Source: Paenibacillus kobensis NBRC 15729
Lineage (GTDB): Bacteria > Bacillota > Bacilli > Paenibacillales > Paenibacillaceae
DNA length: 64,000 nucleotides
Assembly (NCBI RefSeq): GCF_004000825.1
Contig: NZ_BILZ01000005.1
Span: forward strand, 124,001-188,000
Direction: 5' to 3'
Positions 8,704 to 16,383 of this stretch are shown here, one piece after another. Position numbers and translations under genes: made by a program. The notes beneath the pieces are model-generated. The model did not search any database and was not told the DNA's origin. It saw nothing but the letters and a program-made list of their open reading frames with translations. Position 1 is the first letter of the stretch, and the number at the start of each line of letters is the position of its first letter.

Positions 8704-10554
8704 ATGCGTCAGAGATCCCGGATTCAATTGGTCTCACCGTTTCTTGACGGCAACTATTACGGCAAAATTTTCTTATCGCTGCTTCACGAAGCGAAAAGAC
8801 GGGATATAGACTTGTATGTTATTCAATCGCTGGTCAACTTTCCGAACCAAACTCCGTTTCCTCATCCGGTCGGGCTCGAGTCGACTGACGGCTGGCTGCT
8901 GCTGACCAATCCGAATTCCCCGCTTCCATTGACGGCCGAATTGCTCCGCGCGATCGAGCGCAGCGGGAAACCAGTCGTTACGATCGGATATCGGGAGAAT
9001 GCCCTGCCATCGCACGCCGTTGTGGTGGACAACCGCCGGGCTGCACGCGAAGCTGTCAATCATCTTATTCGGAATCACGGACATCGGCGGGTCGCCTACG
9101 TAGGCAGCAAGGAGCATGTCGATTTGCTCGAGCGGTTCGAAGGTTATATGGAGGCGCTTTCGGATAATGGCATTGATTACGATGATTCCCTTGTCTACTT
9201 CATGAAGGACGCCGTACAGCCCGCCGGATTGTCGGCAGGCGAATCGCTGCTGTCCGACAACGTTACTTTTACGGCGGTATTCGCCGCGACCGATCTCATT
9301 GCGGCAGGTTTGATGGAGGCGCTTCAAGAGGCTGGATTGCGATTGCCCGAGGACATTGCCGTGATTGGCTTCGACGATCTTCCATCGTCGGCTTCTCTGA
9401 CTCCGCCGTTAACGACGGTCCGCCAGTCTTTCGCCGAATTGGCGCTTCTCAGTCTGGACCGACTTGACCGCTTGATCCGCGGGCAAATCTTTCCCGAATG
9501 CATCGATTACCTTCCGACTAAGTTGGTAAGCAGGTCATCATGCGGCTGCCCAATTGATGCCGAGCATGTATCGACTTCTGCCGAGATGCACCGAAGGTTG
9601 CTTGCTGATATGGATGTGGTCATTCAGCGCCAATATCGGCTTGTAGGAAGCTGGAACACCGTCGCCAGGGAAGACTCCTTCGATCTCGAGCAGATGTTCG
9701 GCGACTACTACCCGTGGGGCTGCGTTGCGATGTGGGACGATCAAGAGGGCCGCAGCGGGCGGTTAGTCGTGAAGCAAGCCTATAGCCGCAACGGGACGTC
9801 TGTCCCGAAGATCGGGTCGGTCATCCCGATCGAGCAATTTCCTCCTTCATCTTGGTATCCCGGTATTGCGGCGAATGAATTCCCGCATGTGCATGCGATG
9901 CGGAACGACAAGAAAGATTGGGGATTTATCACCGTCATTCGCCCGGTCGACCCGTTCATCCATATTCCGGCCGCGGACTGGGCACAGACCGGATTCGCAA
10001 TTGCCCAAGCCGCCTTGGAACGAGACGACTTGATCCGGCAAATCCGGCATATGGCCTATCATGATGGGTTGACCGGGCTGGCGAACCGTCAGATGTTCCA
10101 GACATTCGCGCAGCAATGCATCAAGCAAGCCGAGACACATGGAACGAAGTTCGGCATTCTGCTGCTGGACCTTGATCAGTTCAAACTGGTGAATGATACG
10201 TGGGGCCACCAAGCCGGAGACGAACTGCTTCAGCAAGTGGCCGCATTACTCAACGACGAGGCGCAAGTTGCGATTAACGACGCTAAACGGCATCAGCAGA
10301 ATATGGCATCGCGTCTCGGCGGAGACGAGTTTATACTGCTGCTTGCCGATATTGACGGTGAGACGGATATTCATCAAGTTATTGACCGGATCAAGCTTCG
10401 GTTCGAAGAACCGTTCACTGTGCTTGGACAGGCCGTGCACACATCGTGCAGTGTCGGCTATGCCGTCTACCCCGATGACGGGGATGACATCGGAGTGCTG
10501 ACGCGCTGCGCCGATATGAAGATGTACAGCTGCAAGAAACGAATTGAACGATAA
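8704..10554 (+). CDS. LacI-like ligand-binding domain fused to GGDEF diguanylate cyclase
   Basis: A 616-residue cytoplasmic protein. Residues about 7-280 resemble the sugar-binding (type I periplasmic-binding) domain of LacI/GalR repressors, with VGSKEHVDLLERFEGY and AVIGFDDLP. There is no helix-turn-helix and no signal peptide or membrane segment. A linker region follows, then a GGDEF domain from about 445 (YHDGLTGLANR) with intact GGDEF at 539-543. The product-inhibition site RxxD is absent (HQQN in its place). It should make cyclic di-GMP in response to a small ligand. Start ATG 8704 lies eight bases after GAAGGAG. A hairpin terminator follows at 10613. Confidence 0.88.
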   Translation: MRQRSRIQLVSPFLDGNYYGKIFLSLLHEAKRRDIDLYVIQSLVNFPNQTPFPHPVGLESTDGWLLLTNPNSPLPLTAELLRAIERSGKPVVTIGYRENALPSHAVVVDNRRAAREAVNHLIRNHGHRRVAYVGSKEHVDLLERFEGYMEALSDNGIDYDDSLVYFMKDAVQPAGLSAGESLLSDNVTFTAVFAATDLIAAGLMEALQEAGLRLPEDIAVIGFDDLPSSASLTPPLTTVRQSFAELALLSLDRLDRLIRGQIFPECIDYLPTKLVSRSSCGCPIDAEHVSTSAEMHRRLLADMDVVIQRQYRLVGSWNTVAREDSFDLEQMFGDYYPWGCVAMWDDQEGRSGRLVVKQAYSRNGTSVPKIGSVIPIEQFPPSSWYPGIAANEFPHVHAMRNDKKDWGFITVIRPVDPFIHIPAADWAQTGFAIAQAALERDDLIRQIRHMAYHDGLTGLANRQMFQTFAQQCIKQAETHGTKFGILLLDLDQFKLVNDTWGHQAGDELLQQVAALLNDEAQVAINDAKRHQQNMASRLGGDEFILLLADIDGETDIHQVIDRIKLRFEEPFTVLGQAVHTSCSVGYAVYPDDGDDIGVLTRCADMKMYSCKKRIER

Positions 10555-10612
10555 TGCTGCAATAAAGTCCTTGGCTAGACTGCTAGACAGCGAAATAATG
10601 GATAAATCATTC

Positions 10613-10648
10613 GAATGGCCGAGCGGCTCACAGAGCCCTCGGCCATTC
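10613..10648 (+). terminator. Nested hairpin terminator (copy 1 of a repeated element)
   Basis: An 11-base outer stem GAATGGCCGAG/CTCGGCCATTC encloses a 5-base inner stem GGCTC/GAGCC with an ACA loop, followed by a T-rich stretch. It ends the GGDEF gene and may also serve the converging hydrolase gene. Almost the same hairpin occurs at 48526-48561. Confidence 0.75.
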
Positions 10649-10715
10649 TTCACTTCTGTAAAGCTTGGGAATCATGCTGTCAGCCAAAAAGCGGAAATAA
10701 TATGGTTAGCGCGTG

Positions 10716-11606
10716 TCAATTGCGACGAGCCGTTCGCTCTATGCCATCAACGGTTACTTTGTAGAGTTGATGCGGCAGGTCGTGTCCCATGCCGTCAACC
10801 AACATGAGCTCGGCGCCCGGAATTGCAGAAGCCGTGTCCTCGCCACACGCCGGGACGAACAGGGGATCTTCCACCCCATGAATGACAAGTGTCGGTGCTT
10901 TTATTGTCGCCAGCCGCGGACGACGGTCACCGGAGACAGCGATCGCAGCAATTTGTCGTCCGAAACTGCCTGGATCGTAGGCTCGCCGAACTTCCTCCAT
11001 GATGAGCACCCGATAAGCATCCTCTTCAAACGGATAGCCGGTGCCAGCAATGCGCTTGGCAAAAGTGAGACTATGCGCCAAAAATCCAGCTTCATCCTCA
11101 AATGGATGTGGCGCCGGTTTAGTCATCAATGCCATGGCTTCCTGGGAAGCTTGCGGAAGGTTCGGATTACCTGAGCTGGACATAATAGAGGTGAGTGATA
11201 TTACCCGTTCAGGGTACTCACTGGCTACAAGCTGGGCGATCATTCCGCCCATTGATCTGCCGACAATATGTGCCCGATCAATGGAAAGCGCATCGAGCAG
11301 TCCGATAACGTCTGTGGACATGTCATCCAGAGTGTACGGTATATCCGGTCGCTGTCCCGACATGAGAGCAGTCGCCAGTGCGTCAAAATTCAGCGTAGGA
11401 TAATGGCTAAAGTGTGTCGAGCAACCTACATCGCGATTGTCAAAGCGGATGACGCGAAAGCCCCGTGCTGCCAGCATCTCACAAAACGGAGCCGTCCAAC
11501 GAATCATTTGGGTTCCAAGTCCGGCGATTAATATAATAGCCTCGTTATTTTCGTTACCGAAACTATCATAAGCCAACTCAACACCGTTGACTTTTAGAAT
11601 ATTCAT
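10716..11606 (-). CDS. Alpha/beta fold hydrolase
   Basis: A 296-residue soluble hydrolase. It has the oxyanion region LIAGLGTQ, the nucleophile elbow GRSMGG (Ser118), an acid in the VEDPLF region and a late GMGHDLP histidine, so the triad is complete. The strand and helix pattern is like 3-oxoadipate enol-lactonase/haloperoxidase-type enzymes. The start is ATG 11606 with AGGAGG upstream; a longer reading from 11651 lacks a ribosome site. It lies 19 bases after the DUF2239 gene and is surely in the same operon. Substrate unknown. Confidence 0.88.
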   Translation of the reverse strand: MNILKVNGVELAYDSFGNENNEAIILIAGLGTQMIRWTAPFCEMLAARGFRVIRFDNRDVGCSTHFSHYPTLNFDALATALMSGQRPDIPYTLDDMSTDVIGLLDALSIDRAHIVGRSMGGMIAQLVASEYPERVISLTSIMSSSGNPNLPQASQEAMALMTKPAPHPFEDEAGFLAHSLTFAKRIAGTGYPFEEDAYRVLIMEEVRRAYDPGSFGRQIAAIAVSGDRRPRLATIKAPTLVIHGVEDPLFVPACGEDTASAIPGAELMLVDGMGHDLPHQLYKVTVDGIERTARRN

Positions 11607-11625
11607 GATTGTTACCTCCTTCCAT

Positions 11626-12237
11626 TCATAAGTTCCCTTCGGAGAATGCATTAGCGGCTAATTTTTTGATATGGTTTCTGATATCAGGTGCCCAGTCATC
11701 GATGTAGTGGTTAAAACGATCCAAGTCACCCGCATACAGTGCCCGCAGAGCTTCTTCGTATTGATCGAAGTTCCCGGCCATAGCTGTCATAAATTTATAT
11801 GTTACTTCTTGTGACTCTCGGATAATGCTCTGTTTCTCTCCAGTATGGCGAGCTGCATCAATCAGTTTCCGTAATGTAACCGATGCCCCCCCAGGTTGAC
11901 TCTTGAGCCATTCCCAATGCCGTGGCAATAAGGTAACCTCACCGGATACAACTCCCAGTTTGGGTCGACCGGCCTGCCGTGCAGGCTGGTGATTCACGTC
12001 TGTAGCGGGTAAGTCACCAACCGGTTCTCCTAATCGTTGGAGCACATCATCTGTCTTCCCACGAAAATCAATATCGATTGGCTTACCCGTGGAATCGTCA
12101 AATAAAAGCAACTGTGCGAGTTCTCTGTCATCCAGAGCATCCTTCACTGTAGTAACAACGTGCTGTAACAATCCACTGGCGACAACTCTCACACCCAGAA
12201 ATGCCGTGCAGTAAACGTGCGTTAGAGTATTACTCAT
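11626..12237 (-). CDS. DUF2239 family protein
   Basis: A 203-residue protein recognised as DUF2239 by the central block GRPKLGVVSGEVTLLPRHWEWL and the following helical C-terminal half. The family has no settled function. A start at ATG 12237 is preferred because AGGAGG lies just upstream, overlapping the codons of a longer reading from 12255. It is the first gene of a two-gene operon with the alpha/beta hydrolase. Two copies of a palindromic operator lie 34 and 62 bases upstream. No regulator gene is attached, so control probably comes from an unlinked repressor. Confidence 0.85.
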   Translation of the reverse strand: MSNTLTHVYCTAFLGVRVVASGLLQHVVTTVKDALDDRELAQLLLFDDSTGKPIDIDFRGKTDDVLQRLGEPVGDLPATDVNHQPARQAGRPKLGVVSGEVTLLPRHWEWLKSQPGGASVTLRKLIDAARHTGEKQSIIRESQEVTYKFMTAMAGNFDQYEEALRALYAGDLDRFNHYIDDWAPDIRNHIKKLAANAFSEGNL

Positions 12238-12270
12238 GTTTGACCTCCTATTCATTTGTTTTATTGATTA

Positions 12271-12308
12271 TACCCGGGTAAAAATATAAAATCAATATTA
12301 CCCGGGTA
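12271..12308. promoter_or_regulatory. Two copies of the palindrome TACCCGGGTA
   Basis: Perfect 10-base palindromes lie at 12271-12280 and 12299-12308, 28 bases apart from start to start, each in an AT-rich flank. The second extends to the 12-base palindrome TTACCCGGGTAA. Placed just upstream of the DUF2239/hydrolase operon, they look like a double operator for a dimeric repressor on nearly the same face of the helix. Confidence 0.6.
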
Positions 12309-13000
12309 AAATTTATTTTCTCGATCGTTATAGAGGGAATACATGCACAAAAACACGGTCTAAGAGGAACCGCGCTGTTGAGGGCTAGTTTTGCTTTCAC
12401 GAAGCCGTCTGCCAAACTGATATTGTTTTAAGAGACTAAAAAGAGAAATGGAAAATAGCTACGGCTAAATCCATTCCTCAAATTTTTTGCCTACTTATGA
12501 TACGGATCGGCTTAACGGGGGCATCGGCGAAAAATTCCCCCTTAGCTTTCGGATACAGATATGTTTCTCCTAGTTCGTTGCATTAATCATTCTGTAACAG
12601 ACTGACAACTAATTTCCCGGAACCTGATTATCCATTCTCTACAAGTTCCGCATTCAGCTTATCTGTTACGCTGGTGCTATGAATCGGAATTACAAGATCT
12701 AATATCTGTACCGACTGAAGCCTATGGCTGCCATCTGTTAACGCTGGCAAACATCTGTTTATTGAATTAACATCATCCGCGAAGGAACCATAATGCCTTG
12801 CACGATCTATATGGACTTGAACTTCATAGTCGTATTCTGTAGGGCAAAATGTGCTTTTAAATCCTTTTTGGTTTATTGAAGTAACGGGCAGTGTAGTTGT
12901 GTGTGAAATAATTACCATTAGAATAAATTACTAGCTTCTGCGATAATCTAGGTAATCATTTGAACTAACGAAATTTCATTTTCCAAACAGAAAGGTTGAG
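12309..13000. other. Gene-poor stretch before the lipoprotein gene
   Basis: Apart from one weak open frame at 12628-12918, nothing convincing is seen. A 17-base string TTTTGGTTTATTGAAGT at about 12866-12882 recurs at 13741. This hints that the two places descend from one duplicated sequence. The end nearest 13000 should carry the promoter of the lipoprotein gene. Confidence 0.4.
12628..12918 (-). CDS. Possible small protein of 96 residues, doubtful
   Basis: An open frame of 96 codons from ATG 12918. The sequence (FCPTEYDYEVQVHIDRARHYG in the middle) has ordinary amino-acid composition, but no ribosome site is visible upstream and no family is recognised. It lies in a rearranged region and may be a relic. 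A short segment TSINQK encoded here is also found in a fragment at 13658-13757, supporting the idea of decayed duplicate genes. It is included only as a possibility. Confidence 0.2.
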   Translation of the reverse strand: MVIISHTTTLPVTSINQKGFKSTFCPTEYDYEVQVHIDRARHYGSFADDVNSINRCLPALTDGSHRLQSVQILDLVIPIHSTSVTDKLNAELVENG

Positions 13001-13603
13001 GTGAAAATGATCATCAAAAAAGCGATATTATTTTTGGCAAGTACCGTAATTCTAGCTGCTTGCGGAGTAGCGTCAGAACAGAAAACTAATATAGTCGCAC
13101 CTCAAGTCAAAGAGAAACAGGAAAGTCAATGGGACAAGAATAATGCGTTCCAAGCTGAAGTCATCCCTAAGTTCGAGGCCGCTGTAGTCGCTGAATATAA
13201 CACAAAAGTGGGGGACAAAACGGTAATTGACATTAAAGCGGCGAAAGAAGATATGGATTATTACATAGATAACGATAATCAAAAGCTGGTTATTCTCGTC
13301 GATAAAGATACCACTAAAGTGGGTAAGATCAAACAAGAACTCACAGATGAGCTGGGAACAAAGATTCAAATTAAGAAAGCCAAGTATAACTCAAACGAAA
13401 TGGAAGCCCTAGTGCTTGATGTGAATAAGACCATTTTAGGAATGAACCTTGATGCTTTTGAAGGTTGCTATTGGAATCTCGAGGAACAGAAGATTGATGT
13501 ACGCGCAGACTTGAACCAAGATCAAATCCAAGAACTCAAGGATAAGTACGGCACGGATAAGTTTAACATTACCATAAGCAAGCTCAAGCAGGAAGAATTC
13601 TAA
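13001..13603 (+). CDS. Lipoprotein carrying a stand-alone copy of the S1 protease pro-domain
   Basis: A 200-residue protein. Residues 1-21 are a lipoprotein signal with lipobox ILAAC (Cys21). Residues about 43-200 match residues 38-196 of the S1 protease encoded on the opposite strand at 14296-15774 and stop exactly where that protease's mature region begins (KLKQEEF, then stop). Over 269 bases the two genes are identical (13250-13518 and 15269-15537). In alpha-lytic-type proteases the pro-domain is a folding helper and a tight inhibitor. A membrane-anchored copy could therefore guard the cell surface or tether the enzyme; that is inference. Start GTG 13001 or ATG 13007. Confidence 0.8.
   Translation: MKMIIKKAILFLASTVILAACGVASEQKTNIVAPQVKEKQESQWDKNNAFQAEVIPKFEAAVVAEYNTKVGDKTVIDIKAAKEDMDYYIDNDNQKLVILVDKDTTKVGKIKQELTDELGTKIQIKKAKYNSNEMEALVLDVNKTILGMNLDAFEGCYWNLEEQKIDVRADLNQDQIQELKDKYGTDKFNITISKLKQEEF
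13250..13518. repeat. Left arm of a 269-base perfect inverted repeat
   Basis: Identical, in reverse complement, to 15269-15537. Near-identity continues on both sides across the shared pro-domain coding region (about 13128-13603 against 15184-15660). The identity includes third codon positions, so the duplication or gene conversion is recent. Confidence 0.9.
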
Positions 13604-13657
13604 TAAGAATTTAAATAAAACCGCACCCAAGAACCGTTCTATTCGGGAGCCGTTCCT

Positions 13658-13757
13658 CTAACGGGACACGATAGCGAAATCAAGGTTGCCTACTGGCATG
13701 ACTCTAACGTGCAACCCGTCTTTTTCAAGAGCAGCTTCCTTTTGGTTTATTGAAGTG
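13658..13757 (-). pseudogene. 3' fragment of an unidentified gene
   Basis: On the minus strand a frame reading TSINQKEAALEKDGLHV and on to FAIVSR-stop is open from the edge of the dead insertion sequence at 13757. It lacks a start. It looks like the tail of a gene interrupted by that element. The TSINQK opening is also encoded near 12870. No family recognised. Confidence 0.25.
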
Positions 13758-14230
13758 TAAGCGTCAAATAGCCCCCACCTGTAAATCAGATGGGGGCTAA
13801 GCTATGCTTGAATTAGGTGGAGCAATCGCGAAGGGTAAGGGACCATTACATCAATTGGCTGCATCTATTCTTGGGTCACCGTGCAACACGAACCGTGTAG
13901 CGTCGTCGACGAATGTGACGAGAAATTCTTGCTTCATTGCGCTGCCGGGACCAATGGGAAAGTACGGCCCACATTTCAATTCCGAATGCCACAGCCCGAT
14001 TACAGTTACGTTGTTGAAAACGCCTTGGTACAACGCTCGATTCGGCGTACATGTGCAAGTGGCGCGTGCTGTTACCGTGAGTTGCCCCGATACTTCGCCA
14101 AATACCTGCGAAGCGTCCGCTCTGAGTGTCTTATCTGCTCCAGATCCTGGACTTGATTTCCTGTAGAGATTAACATGTAGTGGATACACTCAGGTAAAGG
14201 AAAGGTGGGGCTTGTCAACGTATGCGACTG
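13756..14230. mobile_element. Decayed insertion sequence
   Basis: The left edge begins TGTAAGCGTCAAATAG followed by a hairpin (13769-13799, 13-base arms, one G-U). Near 14203-14222 a related string reads inward as GTTGACAAGCCCCACCT on the minus strand, resembling an inverted terminal repeat of the left GTCAAATAGCCCCCACCT. Between them lies a broken transposase on the minus strand. Exact ends are uncertain. The element sits between the two inverted pro-domain copies. Confidence 0.5.
13851..14185 (-). pseudogene. Transposase remnant with DDE (rve) integrase core
   Basis: Two pieces are visible in different minus-strand frames. Near 14072-14150 there is a helix-turn-helix stretch (SERTLRRYLAKYR), typical of the N-terminus of IS481/TniA-like transposases. 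Further on, ending at 13851, comes the start of a DDE catalytic core (LWHSELKCGPYFPIG, then FLVTFVDDATRFVLHG). The frames are out of phase and the rest of the catalytic domain is missing, so the gene is dead. The assignment to the rve superfamily rests on these two motifs; the exact IS family is not certain. Confidence 0.55.
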
Positions 14231-14295
14231 TACCTTTTCTCTGTATCGACAGGTTGAAGACCCTTTACCCCACCTTAACCATTCTGTGATTCCCC

Positions 14296-15774
14296 TTATC
14301 CTTGATAGTTCATAATCGGCTGGTCGGTAGAACCCATCCACGGAACAAAGTTGCTTCCGAGGATTCTCGAGAGACTTACGGAATCAACCGGCTCAACATA
14401 TGCGGAGGTTCCGAAAGTTAAAGTTACACCTTGACCGCCCGATCCGGATTTTGAATATGAATTATTCCCACCCGATACAATACCGATAAGTGCATATCCG
14501 CCAGACGCTCTGTATACTGTGGTACCACTATCTCCGCTTCCTGCCATAATGTCTCCAGCCGTATGAACGCTATCGTGCCATCCGAGTCCCGAAACAGCCT
14601 TAATTTGGAGTTGGACAAACGTGGTGTCATCTTTACCATCTCCATTGGTATCTGCATTGTGTGGATATGCGGTAGATACCACTGTACCTGCCGTAATACC
14701 TGAGGTTGGACCCGACTTGCTTACTTGTGTTCCCTGAGTAGTCCAAGTCCCGTCTACGGTTACAGCAGGAAGTAGCTGACCATCAATCGCCCCATCGGAA
14801 CTATTGTTCTTAGTCCAGAATCTACTGCTAAAGTAAATCCCATTCATAGCCGTTCCGCCCATACGAATCAAGCCGAGGTCTTGGTGATTATAGGTATCAA
14901 ATCCGCTCCAATGGCCTACGCCAATGGCTCTAGCCATAGAAGAACCAGAACTTAAATTACCCTGGTAAAAATTTAATCCAATATTCTCGGCTGTTACGTG
15001 ACCTGCGGTAACCATATATACTTGGTTATTTTTTACTGCGAAGAATCCAGAGGCAGCATTGTACTGGAGGTCTGGGTCTCCATTAGGCCAAGAACTAGAA
15101 GTCGTTTTCGACCTCATATTTTCAACTATCCATTCGCTAATCATCATGCCGCCGCCCATATTATTAAAAGCGTAATTTCGGGCATAAAATTCTTCTTGCT
15201 TGAGCTTGCTTACGGTGATGTTTAACTTATCCGCGCCGTACTTATCCTTGAGCTCTTGGATTTGATCATGGTTCAAGTCTGCGCGTACATCAATCTTCTG
15301 TTCCTCGAGATTCCAATAGCAACCTTCAAAAGCATCAAGGTTCATTCCTAAAATGGTCTTATTCACATCAAGCACTAGGGCTTCCATTTCGTTTGAGTTA
15401 TACTTGGCTTTCTTAATTTGAATCTTTGTTCCCAGCTCATCTGTGAGTTCTTGTTTGATCTTACCCACTTTAGTGGTATCTTTATCGACGAGAATAACCA
15501 GCTTTTGATTATCGTTATCTATGTAATAATCCATATCCTCTTTCGCCGCTTTAATGTCAGTTACCGTTTTGTCCCCCATTTGTGTATTGTATTCAGCGAC
15601 TACAGCGGCCTCGAACTTAGGGACAACGTCATCTTGGAATGCATGGTTTTTATCCCATTGAATCTGTGCAGTGGTTTCCTCTGCGTGTGCTTGTGGCATA
15701 GCTTTCGGGACGAACTGCATACCTGTGAAGAAAAGACCTGTTGCTAAGGCGGCAATACCAACGCGTTTAATCAT
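14296..15774 (-). CDS. Secreted S1 family serine protease, streptogrisin/alpha-lytic-like
   Basis: A 492-residue pre-pro-enzyme. Residues 1-31 are a Sec signal peptide (cleavage after AHA). A pro-domain covers about 38-196. The catalytic domain follows with the triad His259 (VTAGHV), Asp299 (HQDLGLI) and Ser416 (GSGDSGT). KSGPTSGITAGTV around 353-365 matches the streptogrisin-type KSGxTTGxxxGxV block. Start ATG 15774 is ten bases after AGGAG. The pro-domain is duplicated in the lipoprotein at 13001-13603. The protease should be exported, folded with help of the pro-domain and released to digest extracellular protein. A two-Gly GDSGG motif is replaced by GDSGT. Confidence 0.88.
   Translation of the reverse strand: MIKRVGIAALATGLFFTGMQFVPKAMPQAHAEETTAQIQWDKNHAFQDDVVPKFEAAVVAEYNTQMGDKTVTDIKAAKEDMDYYIDNDNQKLVILVDKDTTKVGKIKQELTDELGTKIQIKKAKYNSNEMEALVLDVNKTILGMNLDAFEGCYWNLEEQKIDVRADLNHDQIQELKDKYGADKLNITVSKLKQEEFYARNYAFNNMGGGMMISEWIVENMRSKTTSSSWPNGDPDLQYNAASGFFAVKNNQVYMVTAGHVTAENIGLNFYQGNLSSGSSMARAIGVGHWSGFDTYNHQDLGLIRMGGTAMNGIYFSSRFWTKNNSSDGAIDGQLLPAVTVDGTWTTQGTQVSKSGPTSGITAGTVVSTAYPHNADTNGDGKDDTTFVQLQIKAVSGLGWHDSVHTAGDIMAGSGDSGTTVYRASGGYALIGIVSGGNNSYSKSGSGGQGVTLTFGTSAYVEPVDSVSLSRILGSNFVPWMGSTDQPIMNYQG
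15269..15537. repeat. Right arm of a 269-base perfect inverted repeat
   Basis: Reverse complement of 13250-13518. The arms lie inside the pro-domain regions of two oppositely oriented genes, so recombination between them would invert the 1.75-kb interval and exchange the N-termini of lipoprotein and protease. Confidence 0.9.
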
Positions 15775-15982
15775 TTTATAATAACTCCTGTTCTCTGTTT
15801 AATTTAAAGTTGCTTTTAAATAATAATAGGTATTTAGACCTAATATCAACGAACACATAATGGGAATTAGTCCTGATCAGAAACTTCAAATTGGGTATAA
15901 TTACGCTGTGATATTCCTCTCGGCAATTGGCCCATGTTCTCTTAACATCGCCAATTGACAAGAACTTGAGCCGATAAATGAA

Positions 15983-16007
15983 AAAGCCCGCGATCTACGC
16001 GGACTTT
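15983..16007 (-). terminator. Hairpin with T run on the minus strand
   Basis: Ten-base arms (AAAGTCCGCG/CGCGGGCTTT, one mismatch) with a five-base loop, followed by TTC on the minus strand. It overlaps the stop of a possible 30-codon frame and separates it from the protease gene. Confidence 0.6.
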
Positions 16008-16087
16008 ATTCGGCCCTTGTTCTTGTCATCCAACAGAATTGTAACTAAGCGCTTATACATCGTCTCTTCCCAATCTAGCACCTTCAA
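15995..16087 (-). CDS. Possible 30-residue peptide or gene fragment
   Basis: A frame starting at TTG 16087 with GAGGAAGG a few bases upstream and ending in the terminator hairpin. The peptide (MKVLDWEETMYKRL, then VTILLDDKNKGRIKSA) looks like a protein tail rather than a complete gene. No relative is recognised. Confidence 0.22.
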   Translation of the reverse strand: MKVLDWEETMYKRLVTILLDDKNKGRIKSA

Positions 16088-16195
16088 AGCACGCCTTCCT
16101 CGGCTTTATGTATGAGCATTGGTTTGCTTCATACCAATTCTAACACTAGCACGGGTTGACATTTTAGCATTATGAACCGACTGGAAACAACAAAT

Positions 16196-16217
16196 AAACC
16201 GCCGTAGAAGGCGGTTT
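16196..16217 (-). terminator. Terminator after the QorB-like gene
   Basis: Eight-base perfect arms AAACCGCC/GGCGGTTT with a six-base loop; the minus strand continues TATTTG after the stem. It lies about 170 bases beyond the oxidoreductase stop. Confidence 0.6.
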
Positions 16218-16383
16218 CATCTGAATTATCGTTCCCCGTCGTAATCGTTCACCTTTTTGAAGTCCACCATGAAAATATATCTTCTAACATCATTTCCCAA
16301 TTCAAACCGTCAGGGCTTATCGGTATAGTTGAACTGCCTGCGACAGCCCACACTACCTGAGTGCCTATTCGTCTATAACGTAA

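Larger units (their letters stand above)
15775..16383. other. Gene-poor stretch with two minus-strand terminators
   Basis: Nothing convincing is encoded apart from a 30-codon minus-strand frame at 15995-16087. Two hairpins are clear, one at 15983-16007 and one at 16196-16217, both followed by T runs on the minus strand. The segment next to 15775 must hold the promoter of the S1 protease. Confidence 0.5.

Noticed and set aside
13804-14166. A 120-codon plus-strand frame
   Set aside because: It lies opposite the transposase remnant, has no ribosome site, and the minus strand shows recognisable HTH and DDE motifs instead.
15776-15961. A 61-codon minus-strand frame upstream of the protease
   Set aside because: It lies in the promoter region of the protease, has no ribosome site and shows no protein-like features.
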